The notes beneath the pieces are model-generated. The model did not search any database and was not told the DNA's origin. It was given only the letters and a program-made list of their open reading frames with translations. The position numbers were made by a program, and so were the translations under genes. Positions 39,264 to 48,039 of a stretch of 64,000 nt of DNA are shown here, in pieces (within the stretch, counting starts at the first letter, position 1; each line of letters begins with the position of its first letter). Origin of the DNA: Chitinophaga rhizophila (GTDB lineage: Bacteria > Bacteroidota > Bacteroidia > Chitinophagales > Chitinophagaceae); NCBI RefSeq assembly GCF_019492185.1, contig NZ_JAICCF010000001.1, positions 2,281,696 through 2,345,695 of the forward strand, written 5' to 3'.

Positions 39264-39643
39264 TTCGTTTAATAATATATCTTCTCGACATCTGTCAGAT
39301 GTTTCACTGTTAGTTAGCCCCACTAATCTATCACAGCTAAACTTACTCATGCTTCGCAAGGTTACCACCTATTACCCGGTCACTGAGCAACACTTCCTAG
39401 CCCATATCTCCTGGAAGCCTCCCCTATGATATCAGCCAGCACTATAACTTCTATCTAACTGATTATCAAACAATACTTATTTGGTATAGGAATTGTTAAA
39501 ATCCATTAGCAGTTAAACTCTGCTATAAGAAATACGTCTAATTACCAATACAGCGGGACAATCAGCACTCATTCAACTGGTACAAAAACGGTTGATTTGC
39601 AGCCAGATGATCGAGCTTGTAGCACCACACTAAATTCATCACA
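39264..39643. other. Non-coding stretch before the DUF6515-like gene
   Basis: 380 bases, AT-rich, no recognisable gene, terminator or promoter consensus. Confidence 0.4.
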
Positions 39644-40447
39644 ATGAAAAACAGGATATTATTTCTGGGCACACTGGTTGTACTGGCCACTTTGAGTACC
39701 ATCAGCAGTGCATATGCGCAACGCGGACGTTTCGGCGGAGGTGGACGGGTATCTGTAGGCCCGGGAGTAAGCAGAAGAATTGTTTCTGCCCCACATGTAT
39801 CTGCAAGGATAGGTGTGGGTGCCCGCTACGGTGGATACCGCCGCTGGGGTAGTTATTATCGTCCACCCGTACGCTACTACGGCCGCCACTATTACCGTGG
39901 TGGATATTACTACCGGCCTTACCGCTATTTCGGTCCGCCTATCGGCTTCCGAGTCGGAGTACTGCCATATGGTTTCCTGACCTTTAACACCGGCTGGGGG
40001 CCATACTATTACTACGATGGCTTCTTTTACCGGTCTTACGCCAATACACAGACACAGACAGAGCAATATGAGGTCGTTGATCCGCCTATGGGAGTAGTGG
40101 TTCCATCACTGCCAAGCGGCGCAAAAACAGTCGTGATTGATGGTAATACCTACTATGAGAAGAATGGCACTTTCTACCAGGAAGTATTACAGGACAACCA
40201 GACTAAATACGCTGTTGTTGGTAAAAACGGCGAATTGAACACCGGCGACGATCAGCAGGATCAGGACAATACAGAAGCGCCGCAGTCAGAAGAAATAATG
40301 GCCACCTTACCGGACGGCTGCCGTGGTGTAGAAATCAATGGCCAGCAACTGTATGTTTCTCCGGATGGTATGTATTATCAGGAAGTAACCAATGCCGATA
40401 ATTCACGGGGATATAAGCTTGTAGGTAAACTATCTGCCGACAACTAA
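39644..40447 (+). CDS. Secreted Gly/Tyr/Arg-rich protein, DUF6515-like
   Basis: A 267-residue secreted protein with signal peptide (LATLSTISSAYAQ). The mature N-terminus is low-complexity, rich in Gly, Arg and Tyr (RGRFGGGGR, YYRPPVRYYGRHYYRGG), then two repeats of an SH3-like unit around LPSGAKTVVIDGNTYYEKNGTFYQEV and LPDGCRGVEINGQQLYVSPDGMYYQEV. This layout is characteristic of the DUF6515 family in Bacteroidota. Function is unknown. The aromatic/basic region could bind glycans, DNA or the envelope. A good terminator follows the gene, so it is monocistronic. Confidence 0.8.
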   Translation: MKNRILFLGTLVVLATLSTISSAYAQRGRFGGGGRVSVGPGVSRRIVSAPHVSARIGVGARYGGYRRWGSYYRPPVRYYGRHYYRGGYYYRPYRYFGPPIGFRVGVLPYGFLTFNTGWGPYYYYDGFFYRSYANTQTQTEQYEVVDPPMGVVVPSLPSGAKTVVIDGNTYYEKNGTFYQEVLQDNQTKYAVVGKNGELNTGDDQQDQDNTEAPQSEEIMATLPDGCRGVEINGQQLYVSPDGMYYQEVTNADNSRGYKLVGKLSADN

Positions 40448-40468
40448 TTGTCCTCCAATTTAGAGTAT

Positions 40469-40512
40469 AAAGTGGAACATAATGGCTATACGCCGGCATG
40501 TTCCACTTTTTT
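40469..40512 (+). terminator. Rho-independent terminator of the DUF6515-like gene
   Basis: A 12-base stem (40469-40480 with 40498-40509) is followed by a T run. It begins about 20 bases after the stop. Confidence 0.8.
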
Positions 40513-41181
40513 AATGTGGAGATATATAAAACAAAAAATCCATAGCACATCAGTTTTCCACTGATATTAGTCTGCTGTTTGCTTGGTTTTTAATATTTAT
40601 TTTTATTAGCTTTATCGGACCTGTAAAAGCATCTACCCGGTCTGGTAATATGCATCCTGTATACTCAGACACATATTAACTTTTTATAGGTCTTATTACC
40701 CTGGCATAATGACTTCTTTAGTCAATATTGCCCTCAACAAAGTCGCCCTTTTATCCCACTTGCCTGACTGAAATACATCTATATCTACGTTAAAAGATAA
40801 TTATAAGCCGAACAGTGAACATTGATCATCCAGGCTGGAATATTGAACAGTGCCAGCCAATCTGCCTTGAAAAATTCCGCGTTATGAAATACTCTTCCTG
40901 ATTCATACAGTACCCCGGTATGCAATATTTCACGTCCCTTCAACGTTAGCCCTTCAGCCTGGGGTACACAGCTGCTTGCCAGGAAACGTCAGTTTTAGCA
41001 ACGTTTCATGGTTACACTCTTCCGGAATATTTGGCATAAAGAGAACTATCATCTTCTTATTGCTGTTCTTCCGTGAGGTAAAATGGCTGTACCCGCGCCA
41101 ACAATCAGGAATATTATATAATTTAGTCATGGTAATAGCCTGGTTGTTACAGGCAATTTCCTGTTACTAAAACGACCATGC
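40513..41181. other. 670-base stretch without a recognised gene
   Basis: AT-rich, with only short unconvincing frames. I saw no RNA gene, repeat or promoter that meets the consensus. Confidence 0.4.
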
Positions 41182-42300
41182 ATGAAACGCATCATTGCCA
41201 TATTAGCATTCACTTTACCCCTTACCATTCAGGCGCAGACAAAGTTGGAGGACAAAATTGCGGAAGACTATTCCAGTAAGTTCGCAAAGCGTTATGAAGT
41301 GAGGACTGATTCTCTTATCGTTTTCGTAACCGAACAAATGTCCAGAAGCGGAGCTGCAGGTCTGGATATTGATAAGACAATGACCGAGCTGGAAAAAGAT
41401 CCTGCCGCTCTCGATGCATCTTTAAAATTCATCTACCAGTATAGCAATGCCAACAGGCAACAGTTCATTACCAATTTACGTGAAATGAACCTGCAAACCA
41501 ATAGTGTATTTCCACTGGCTACTTATACGGTCAACAAGTTTAAAGGTGAAGCTAAGGAACTGCTGGAAGAGAAATCAACTCTTTATACAACCGGCGCTAT
41601 TCCTGCCCAACTTCCACCTTTACAACTGCCAGTACCTGCAGTAGCTGATAACAATACTTCGCCGGATGCAAATAACTCCGGCAATGAGTCTGCCGCAACC
41701 GCCAGCAATACCACAACGCCAGGTAATACCAGCATTCCTGCGGAACCAGGAACTACTCCGGCAGAACCAGCTAACGCAGCCACTGATAACTTTAACTGGG
41801 ATGTACGTCCTGTCTTCAAACTGCGAGATCCTGAGCAGCTGTATGCGCTCTATGGAAAGGAAAATGTATCTGCACGCTCCGCCCAGGACTTCCAGGGAAA
41901 TGATATAGGTACTGCTTATTATGTGTTTCCGGATACCGACAATGAGATGCAGGTAATATTCGATGGAGAGAAAGGCACTGGAATTATCCTGACCAAAGAA
42001 AATTCCAAATGGAAGCCTCCCTTTGGTATCAAAGTTGGCGACCCGTTAGATAAAGTAGTAAAAGTGAACGGCCGCGACTTCAGAATCCATGGTTTTGAAT
42101 GGGATAACGGTGGTGAAATAGCTGATTGGGAAGGCGGTGCATTTGCCGGTAAAGGTGTAAACATTATGTTCAAAGCCAATAACTCCAGCGACCCAAAACT
42201 CTATGACCAGGTAACAGGCGATAAAAGAGTAAAGAGTGACGCTTCTGCTATGAAAAAGCTGGGTGTAGTCATAGACAAGATCGCTTTCAAAAGCAATTAA
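41182..42300 (+). CDS. Secreted protein of unknown function with Asn/Thr/Pro-rich linker
   Basis: A 372-residue protein with signal peptide (MKRIIAILAFTLPLTIQAQ). The N-terminal helical domain (about 20-130) is separated from the C-terminal domain (about 205-372) by a low-complexity linker rich in Asn, Ser, Thr and Pro (residues 150-200). The C-terminal part contains PPFGIKVGDPLDKVVKVNGRDF and GFEWDNGGEIADWEGG, which look conserved but match no family I recognise. Its stop is directly adjacent to that of the convergent response regulator. No catalytic motif was seen. Confidence 0.75.
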   Translation: MKRIIAILAFTLPLTIQAQTKLEDKIAEDYSSKFAKRYEVRTDSLIVFVTEQMSRSGAAGLDIDKTMTELEKDPAALDASLKFIYQYSNANRQQFITNLREMNLQTNSVFPLATYTVNKFKGEAKELLEEKSTLYTTGAIPAQLPPLQLPVPAVADNNTSPDANNSGNESAATASNTTTPGNTSIPAEPGTTPAEPANAATDNFNWDVRPVFKLRDPEQLYALYGKENVSARSAQDFQGNDIGTAYYVFPDTDNEMQVIFDGEKGTGIILTKENSKWKPPFGIKVGDPLDKVVKVNGRDFRIHGFEWDNGGEIADWEGGAFAGKGVNIMFKANNSSDPKLYDQVTGDKRVKSDASAMKKLGVVIDKIAFKSN

Positions 42301-42927
42301 TCACACCAGTAGCTTGTTATCAACTGCATACTTTATCAACATAGCGGTATTCTTTACTTCCAGTTTGGCAAGTAACTTCTTCCGGTGACTATTCACAGTA
42401 TCTGCACTGATAAACAGCTTTTCTGCAATTTCTGCATTCGTATTCCCTTCAGATATAAGACTTAAAACTTCTTTTTCCCTTCTCGTAAGAGGAGGGAAAT
42501 TTTTTTGTAGCCCTCCCCGCTCACTGCTCATAGCCTGTTTAATAGCAGGTGACAAATACAGCTCTCCATCCTGTATGGAACGGATAGCAAACAAAAGTTC
42601 TTCTTTCTCAGCAGTATTTAATACATAACCCCCGGCTCCACTTTGCAGCAGCCTTGCTATATATCTTTCTTCCTTTAGAAAACTAAGTACTACAATATTT
42701 ACGGTAGGATATTCTACTTTGATGCTGGCACACAATTCTGCACTGTCTATATCAGGCAGGCAAGTATCAATAACGATCATATCAACGCTGTTGTGCAGCA
42801 GAAATTCTAGGCAATCATAGCCACTTCTGGCGTGGCCGGCTATTATGATATCATTTTCATCATCACAAAAAGAGTGCAGGCCTTCCAGGATAAGAGGATG
42901 ATTGTTTACGAGAAACAGGCGGATCAT
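42301..42927 (-). CDS. LuxR/FixJ-type response regulator with degenerate receiver
   Basis: The ATG at 42927 (208 residues) gives the normal MIRLFLV opening. The receiver domain (1-120) keeps the phospho-acceptor D54 (VIDTCLP). The Mg-binding acidic pair is replaced by N8-N9 (LVNNHP, usually DDH), and the conserved lysine after strand 5 is Asn (GYVLNTA, usually LK). The C-terminal GerE/LuxR helix-turn-helix is intact (LTRREKEVLSLISEGNTNAEIAEKL). It is therefore likely to work without ordinary phosphorylation. It lies directly downstream of the LanC gene in the same direction, with 93 bases between. Confidence 0.88.
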   Translation of the reverse strand: MIRLFLVNNHPLILEGLHSFCDDENDIIIAGHARSGYDCLEFLLHNSVDMIVIDTCLPDIDSAELCASIKVEYPTVNIVVLSFLKEERYIARLLQSGAGGYVLNTAEKEELLFAIRSIQDGELYLSPAIKQAMSSERGGLQKNFPPLTRREKEVLSLISEGNTNAEIAEKLFISADTVNSHRKKLLAKLEVKNTAMLIKYAVDNKLLV

Positions 42928-43020
42928 GTGTATCCATTTAAAATATGCCAAAGTGGGCAGTTACGGGTAACATTTAACTTACAGCGGGCAAGCGGCTTTA
43001 TACTAAATATACCAAAAATA

Positions 43021-44235
43021 TTAGCATAATAACATACACCGGTCCCATGCGGGATTGATCTCAGGATTTACAGCAGCAATCAGTGACAGTCCGATACCGG
43101 CCACTCCCTCCAGAATGCCGTAGCTGTTTTCATATTCTTCTTTACCATAAAAGCGGAAACCGGCAGGTCCTCCCTGATGTGTATTTTGTTGTAAAGTATG
43201 TTGTAACCAATAGGTAGCTCCCTCCAATAACAAGGGTTCCTTCGTTTGCAACCATGCACGCCTGTAAATATGCGCAATGCCTGCGCTACCATGACAAAGA
43301 CAAGCATCATGAACATGGCTGTTACTTATATTCCTATGCTTCAGGGTATGTTCAAATATCTGTAAAGCGTTTTCTCTATAGCTGTCATCTCCCAGCCAGC
43401 TGCCAGCATTCAATAACAGCGTAGCTATACCTAAGTCTCCATAACACCAGCCCATACGGCTTTGTCTGCCGGTAAGCGGCTGATGCTCAATATTTACTAG
43501 TACCGGGTACAATGCAACGCCTCCTTCATCTGATGGATTCCTACATGCCTGAAGCCAGCTGATGCCTTTTCTAAGCATGTCAGCAGTCTTCCGGGTAGCG
43601 ATACCTTTCTGATGAATCATGCCTAAAATAGACAAAATAGCAGGTAGCCCATGCGCCATGCCCAGGTTAAAGGACATGGTTGTTCCTGGTAGGTCAGGTG
43701 TGGCTGTAAGGTGATCCTGCCAGGTGATCCCGGCAGCTGTTGTAATAGCAGTTTTCTGTAAACTGTTCACCACTGCCTCCAGCCATTGGCCGGCAACCGG
43801 GTGCTGTTCCCGTTCCAGGAAATATAAGGCAATGCCCAATCCCTGATGCAGAAAGTCATGGCCGCCCTGTTGTAAGGCAGCTGTCATTTCCGTACCAAGT
43901 ACTTCATCTACGTCTTCAAAGATGTCTTCAAGACCGTCTTCACCCGCAAAACCAGCCTTCATCAGGTGTTGCACCCCCCATACAATACCGGCAATACCGC
44001 TGCAATACGAAAATGGTAATGCATTGGTTCCCATATCCTGCAAGGCATTTTCCAGGAGCTGGTGCACCCTCTTCAGGTGTTTTCTTTTTTCTGTGAGCTG
44101 GTAATAGTAAGCATAGAATAAAGCAGCTCCGGTATAGCCCCCCAATAAGCCGGGACCGGTATCATGTAGTACTAAGCTGTCAAGTGAAGCGCTGATTTCC
44201 CGTAACGTCTTTCCGGCACTTTTCTTATAATCCAT
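43021..44235 (-). CDS. lanC: Lanthionine synthetase C-like cyclase (LanC)
   Basis: A 404-residue class I cyclase that joins Cys thiols to dehydrated Ser/Thr, forming lanthionine or methyllanthionine rings. The zinc ligands are C264 (GWCYGDLG), C314 and H315 (CLCHGSAG). FNLGMAHGLP supplies the further active-site histidine (H195), and GLLGGYTGAALF and FSYCSGIAGIVWG are repeat motifs of the alpha/alpha-barrel. It lies 64 bases after the first precursor gene, with a hairpin in that gap, and is divergent from lanB. It should act on the two precursors next to it. Confidence 0.93.
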   Translation of the reverse strand: MDYKKSAGKTLREISASLDSLVLHDTGPGLLGGYTGAALFYAYYYQLTEKRKHLKRVHQLLENALQDMGTNALPFSYCSGIAGIVWGVQHLMKAGFAGEDGLEDIFEDVDEVLGTEMTAALQQGGHDFLHQGLGIALYFLEREQHPVAGQWLEAVVNSLQKTAITTAAGITWQDHLTATPDLPGTTMSFNLGMAHGLPAILSILGMIHQKGIATRKTADMLRKGISWLQACRNPSDEGGVALYPVLVNIEHQPLTGRQSRMGWCYGDLGIATLLLNAGSWLGDDSYRENALQIFEHTLKHRNISNSHVHDACLCHGSAGIAHIYRRAWLQTKEPLLLEGATYWLQHTLQQNTHQGGPAGFRFYGKEEYENSYGILEGVAGIGLSLIAAVNPEINPAWDRCMLLC

Positions 44236-44257
44236 ATTAGATCCTCACAAAACATCA

Positions 44258-44287
44258 TAGTGCGGCAGAAAGCATTCCACCGCACTA
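44258..44287 (-). promoter_or_regulatory. Hairpin between lanA1 and lanC
   Basis: An 8-base perfect stem (44258-44265 with 44280-44287) and 14-base loop in the 64-base gap. No T run follows on the minus strand. It may partially terminate or stabilise the precursor mRNA so that peptide exceeds enzyme. Inference only. Confidence 0.5.
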
Positions 44288-44299
44288 CGATACATAAAA

Positions 44300-44488
44300 T
44301 TAGAAACGGCAGGAGTCAACACTGCAGATGGGTGCACCCTGGCTAATGTTGTCAGTGCAAACTTTAAAGGAAATGATTGTTGTGGTAGGCACTAACGCCT
44401 GACCATTCATCATATCCTGTTTAGCACGGTTCAGACTGGCAATTTTAATTTTACCCAGATCAAGTTTCTTTTCAACTGTCTTTTTCAT
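44300..44488 (-). CDS. lanA: Class I lanthipeptide precursor LanA1
   Basis: A 62-residue precursor. The leader MKKTVEKKLDLGKIKIASLN carries the KxLxLGKIKIA motif shared with the second precursor and with Bacteroidota class I lanthipeptides. The C-terminal core has three cysteines (C44, C55, C60) and many Ser/Thr (T35-T37, S40, T45, S49, S56, S59), enough for up to three thioether rings. The cleavage site is not clear; no GG motif is present, but NGQALVPT marks a plausible leader/core boundary. It is followed by lanC and preceded by lanA2. Confidence 0.88.
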   Translation of the reverse strand: MKKTVEKKLDLGKIKIASLNRAKQDMMNGQALVPTTTIISFKVCTDNISQGAPICSVDSCRF

Positions 44489-44525
44489 AAAAATGCGGTT
44501 TTAGAGTTTCAATAATCAGCTGTAC

Positions 44526-44684
44526 TTAGTTTCTGGCATCCGGAGGAGGAGGGCATTTGAACAGACTGCAACCAGTATAAGTTGGCGCATTCGCCTGCTG
44601 ATTGACTACTTCCTGCTTTGTTGCGCTCAATCTTGCAATTTTTATCTTGCCGAGACTTAGCTTTCTGCTTGTCGCTTTTTTCAT
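44526..44684 (-). CDS. lanA: Class I lanthipeptide precursor LanA2 (52 residues)
   Basis: A 52-codon frame from ATG at 44684 to TAA at 44526, easy to miss because of its size. The leader MKKATSRKLSLGKIKIARLS matches LanA1 nearly position for position. The core is short, with C39 and C44 and T35, T37 and S40 upstream or between; it ends in a PPPP tail. At most two rings can form. It sits 37 bases upstream of LanA1 and is the first gene of the minus-strand unit. Differences in core but not leader suggest both are processed by the same LanB/LanC. Confidence 0.86.
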   Translation of the reverse strand: MKKATSRKLSLGKIKIARLSATKQEVVNQQANAPTYTGCSLFKCPPPPDARN

Positions 44685-44922
44685 AGTTAACAAATGATTT
44701 ATATTAGGAAATGAATACTATCTCTTTAGTGGTCAGTTTTTTTTGTGGACAATGAGGGTTCCGGGTTTCATTAGTCTTAAAGATAACGATAATGCCTGCT
44801 CTCCCCTATCACTGGAAAGGGGGATTTTCTTGCCTTTTTTTCCTGTTCACAAAATATCACCTTTTAAGGGGGGCAGCCAATCTCGGGATAAGCGCTAACT
44901 TATTATCCCTATTCAGAAGATT
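44685..44922. promoter_or_regulatory. Divergent control region between lanA2 and lanB
   Basis: 238 bases between two divergent starts. It contains several short inverted elements and polypyrimidine tracts (44845-44880), but no exact TTG/TAnnTTTG promoter. Because the LuxR-type regulator is linked, its binding site is most likely here. Confidence 0.45.
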
Positions 44923-47900
44923 ATGATTGTTAATAAAGGATTTTACCTGCTCAGATCTCCGCTGATGCCGGTAGATTTTGTGACCCGTATCCTGCAGCTG
45001 CCACATGCAGCATTGGCTGATGAACTTAAATCAGTTTTTTCTTTACCCTACCTTGCTGAAGCGATTTACATAGCTTCCCCGGAATTGAGCAGCGAACTAA
45101 GGAAATGGCAGCAAGGTCACGCTCTGCATGAAAAAGACACACAAAAACTAGTGCTCTCCTTGTTCAGATATGTACTACGCATGAGTACGCGCTGTACACC
45201 CTATGGTCTCTTTGCCGGATGTGCTACAGGCACAATAGGGACGCGTTCTGATATACATATTCAGACAACCGACCAGCATACAAAGCATTGCAGACTTGAC
45301 ATGAACTATGTTGCAGAACTTGCATCAGCGATAGAAGCATTACCCGCTATGCAGGACCACTTGCTGTATTTCCCCAATAATTCACTGTACAGAACCGGAG
45401 ACACTTACCGCTATGCGGCATTTACTGTAAAAGACAAATTCCGCCAGTATGACCTTACCGCAGTCAATCACTCTACCTACCTGGAGGCTGTGCTTGACAG
45501 GGCCGCAACAGGAGCTACCAGACAAACACTCTATACACATATTACAGATGCAGAAATTGATCAGGAGGAAGCCCAGGACTTCATTCAGGAACTGATAAAT
45601 GCACAGCTGCTCGTCAGTGACCTCTCTCCCACCATCACCGGAGATGAATTTTTTCATGTACTCTGCGAAACGCTGCGCCCTATAGAAAGCATGAATGACA
45701 TCTACCAGGTACTGATAAGTATCCGGCAGCTATTGCAGCTACCGGAAGCAGGGATAGAGAAATATCTGCAAACGCATGCACTGGTAAAACAGTTATTGCC
45801 CAACACCACTAATAAAGACCTGATACAGACGGACCTCTTCCTTGCAACAACTATCAATACTATCAGCCGGCACATCATCGACGATATCAAAGATCAGATG
45901 ACTACTTTATGGAAGTTATCTGCTGTAAATAAACACCCTGATCTTCAGCAGTTCAGCAAAAATTTCAGTCAGCGTTATGAAGAGCAGGAAATTCCATTGG
46001 CAATTGCACTGGATACAGAAACCGGCATTGGTTACGGTGCTTATACCAGCCATTATGCAGCCTTTGCGCCATTACTGGAAGAGATCACCGCAGGCAATAC
46101 CGCTAATAGTGATACTATTCCCTGGAATAACATGCGCCAGTTTCAGCTCAGGCGGTATATCGATTGCTTACAGCAGCAATACATGGAACTTGAATTAACG
46201 GAAGATGATATCAATAGCCTCGCCTCTCCGGATGAAGCCCCGGTTCCGGATAGTTTTTACCTGATGGGAAGTATCATAGCCGACAATGCTACTGCGGTAG
46301 ACAATGGAAATTACCTCTTCGATTTCAGTTCCTGCGGAGGACCCTCTGCTGCTAATCTGCTGGGACGATTCTGTCACGGAGATCAGCAACTGAAAACGCT
46401 TGTCAGAGATTGCCTGGATGAAGAAGCGCAATGCCGGCCTGACGTTATCTTTGCCGAAATTATCCATCTGCCAGAAGCCCGCACCGGAAATATATTGCTC
46501 AGGCCACAACTCAGGGATTATGAAATAACTTACCTGGGCATTGGCAGTGTAGCTGCAGAAAGACAAATTCCGGTGACAGACTTGCTGGTAAGCGTACAAC
46601 AGGATAAGATCATCCTACGTTCAAAGAAATTTAATAAACAGGTGATACCAAGATTAAGCACCGCACATAACTTCACAACTGGAAGTCTGCCCATATACAA
46701 GTTTCTCTGTGATCTCCAGTTTCAGCAGTTAAAGCATGCAACCGGCTGGCAATGGCAATTACCCATAGACGCTCCCTTTTTACCCCGGGTAAGGTACAGG
46801 CAATTCGTCTTACAGAAAGCCACATGGGTTATCCACAGTAAAGACTACCCTGCACTGAAGAGAAACGACAGCCTTGAGGTATATGTTACGGCATTCAAAG
46901 CTATCAGAGCAGCTTTAAGGTTACCAAGGTATATTTCTATTGCAGAACGGGATAATGAACTATTTATTGATCTTGATAATGAAACCTGTATTTATTTGCT
47001 GGTAACCACATTATTGAAAAAGACGCAGCTGACATTACAGGAAGTACTGCAAACGCCGGAACGATGCTGGGTGGAAGGAGATGCAGGTAGATTTACCAAT
47101 GAAGTGATCATCCCTTTTAGTCACGTAACGCAGCAGTCAGTTGATGTAATACCGCCAGGCCATCATACGGTACCACAACGTCACTTTCCTCCCGGCAGTG
47201 AATGGTTGTACGTCAAGATATACACAGGAATTAACACAGCAGAGAAGGTGTTGAAAACAGTCCTCCTTCCACTAGTGCAAGACTTGCTGGCAGGTGACAT
47301 TATCGATCAATGGTTCTTTATCCGCTATACTGATCCTGATGACCATCTGCGCGTACGATTCCATCATGCCACAAACAAAGACTTCTGGAAAACAGTACTA
47401 TCAGAACTGAATACCCGGCTGGCTACTGCCATTGCCCCGGGACTGATACACCGCGTGCAAACAGACACTTATACCAGGGAGATAGAACGTTATGGTGCAG
47501 CCACAATGGCGTTGAGTGAACTTGTATTCTGGTATGACAGCGAGGCTGTAGCTGGCTGCCTGGATCTCCTGGAAGGAGAAGAAGGAGAACAATACCGTTG
47601 GCTGTTGGCGATAAGAGGGGTGGATATGCTACTGCAGGATTTTGATTATTCGCTTGTACAGCGCGCTGCCTGGATGAAGCGTTTACAGCAGCATTTCTTC
47701 CAGGAATTTGGCGGTAGTCAACCGTTACAGCAACAGCTGAATAATACTTACCGCAAACAGATGCGTCAGATCAGCAGCTTTCTTGATCCGCAACGGGATG
47801 TTCACAATGCCATTGAAGACGCCGTATTGCTGTTTGAAAAAAGATCGTCCCGCATCAGAGCGGCTATCAGCGATATACCATTCAGTCTGCGGGACAATCT

Positions 47901-48039
47901 GTTATCGAGTTATATACACATGTTCCTGAACAGAATGTTGTCTTCTAATCAAAGGAAACATGAGTTAGTGATCTATCATTTTCTGAGTAAATATTATGAT
48001 TCCATGGTAGCGATGCAAAAGCAGCAGCAGCTTACTTAG
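44923..48039 (+). CDS. lanB: Lantibiotic dehydratase LanB (full length)
   Basis: A 1038-residue LanB that dehydrates Ser/Thr of the precursors through glutamylation from glutamyl-tRNA followed by elimination. The N-terminal glutamylation domain is marked by STRCTPYGLFAGC at about residue 86. The C-terminal elimination domain begins near residue 760 (SEWLYVKIYTGI) and includes DQWFFIRYTDPDDHLRVRFH. The two domains are in one chain, as in NisB. It is divergent from the precursor/LanC unit. Its 3' end overlaps the convergent beta-lactamase gene by eight bases. No transporter follows. Confidence 0.95.
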   Translation: MIVNKGFYLLRSPLMPVDFVTRILQLPHAALADELKSVFSLPYLAEAIYIASPELSSELRKWQQGHALHEKDTQKLVLSLFRYVLRMSTRCTPYGLFAGCATGTIGTRSDIHIQTTDQHTKHCRLDMNYVAELASAIEALPAMQDHLLYFPNNSLYRTGDTYRYAAFTVKDKFRQYDLTAVNHSTYLEAVLDRAATGATRQTLYTHITDAEIDQEEAQDFIQELINAQLLVSDLSPTITGDEFFHVLCETLRPIESMNDIYQVLISIRQLLQLPEAGIEKYLQTHALVKQLLPNTTNKDLIQTDLFLATTINTISRHIIDDIKDQMTTLWKLSAVNKHPDLQQFSKNFSQRYEEQEIPLAIALDTETGIGYGAYTSHYAAFAPLLEEITAGNTANSDTIPWNNMRQFQLRRYIDCLQQQYMELELTEDDINSLASPDEAPVPDSFYLMGSIIADNATAVDNGNYLFDFSSCGGPSAANLLGRFCHGDQQLKTLVRDCLDEEAQCRPDVIFAEIIHLPEARTGNILLRPQLRDYEITYLGIGSVAAERQIPVTDLLVSVQQDKIILRSKKFNKQVIPRLSTAHNFTTGSLPIYKFLCDLQFQQLKHATGWQWQLPIDAPFLPRVRYRQFVLQKATWVIHSKDYPALKRNDSLEVYVTAFKAIRAALRLPRYISIAERDNELFIDLDNETCIYLLVTTLLKKTQLTLQEVLQTPERCWVEGDAGRFTNEVIIPFSHVTQQSVDVIPPGHHTVPQRHFPPGSEWLYVKIYTGINTAEKVLKTVLLPLVQDLLAGDIIDQWFFIRYTDPDDHLRVRFHHATNKDFWKTVLSELNTRLATAIAPGLIHRVQTDTYTREIERYGAATMALSELVFWYDSEAVAGCLDLLEGEEGEQYRWLLAIRGVDMLLQDFDYSLVQRAAWMKRLQQHFFQEFGGSQPLQQQLNNTYRKQMRQISSFLDPQRDVHNAIEDAVLLFEKRSSRIRAAISDIPFSLRDNLLSSYIHMFLNRMLSSNQRKHELVIYHFLSKYYDSMVAMQKQQQLT

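Noticed and set aside
40976..41170. 64-codon frame before the unknown secreted protein
   Set aside because: No recognisable start context or domain; composition fits intergenic DNA.
44685..44922. Riboswitch upstream of lanB
   Set aside because: Short pyrimidine-rich inverted elements only; no known aptamer core recognised.
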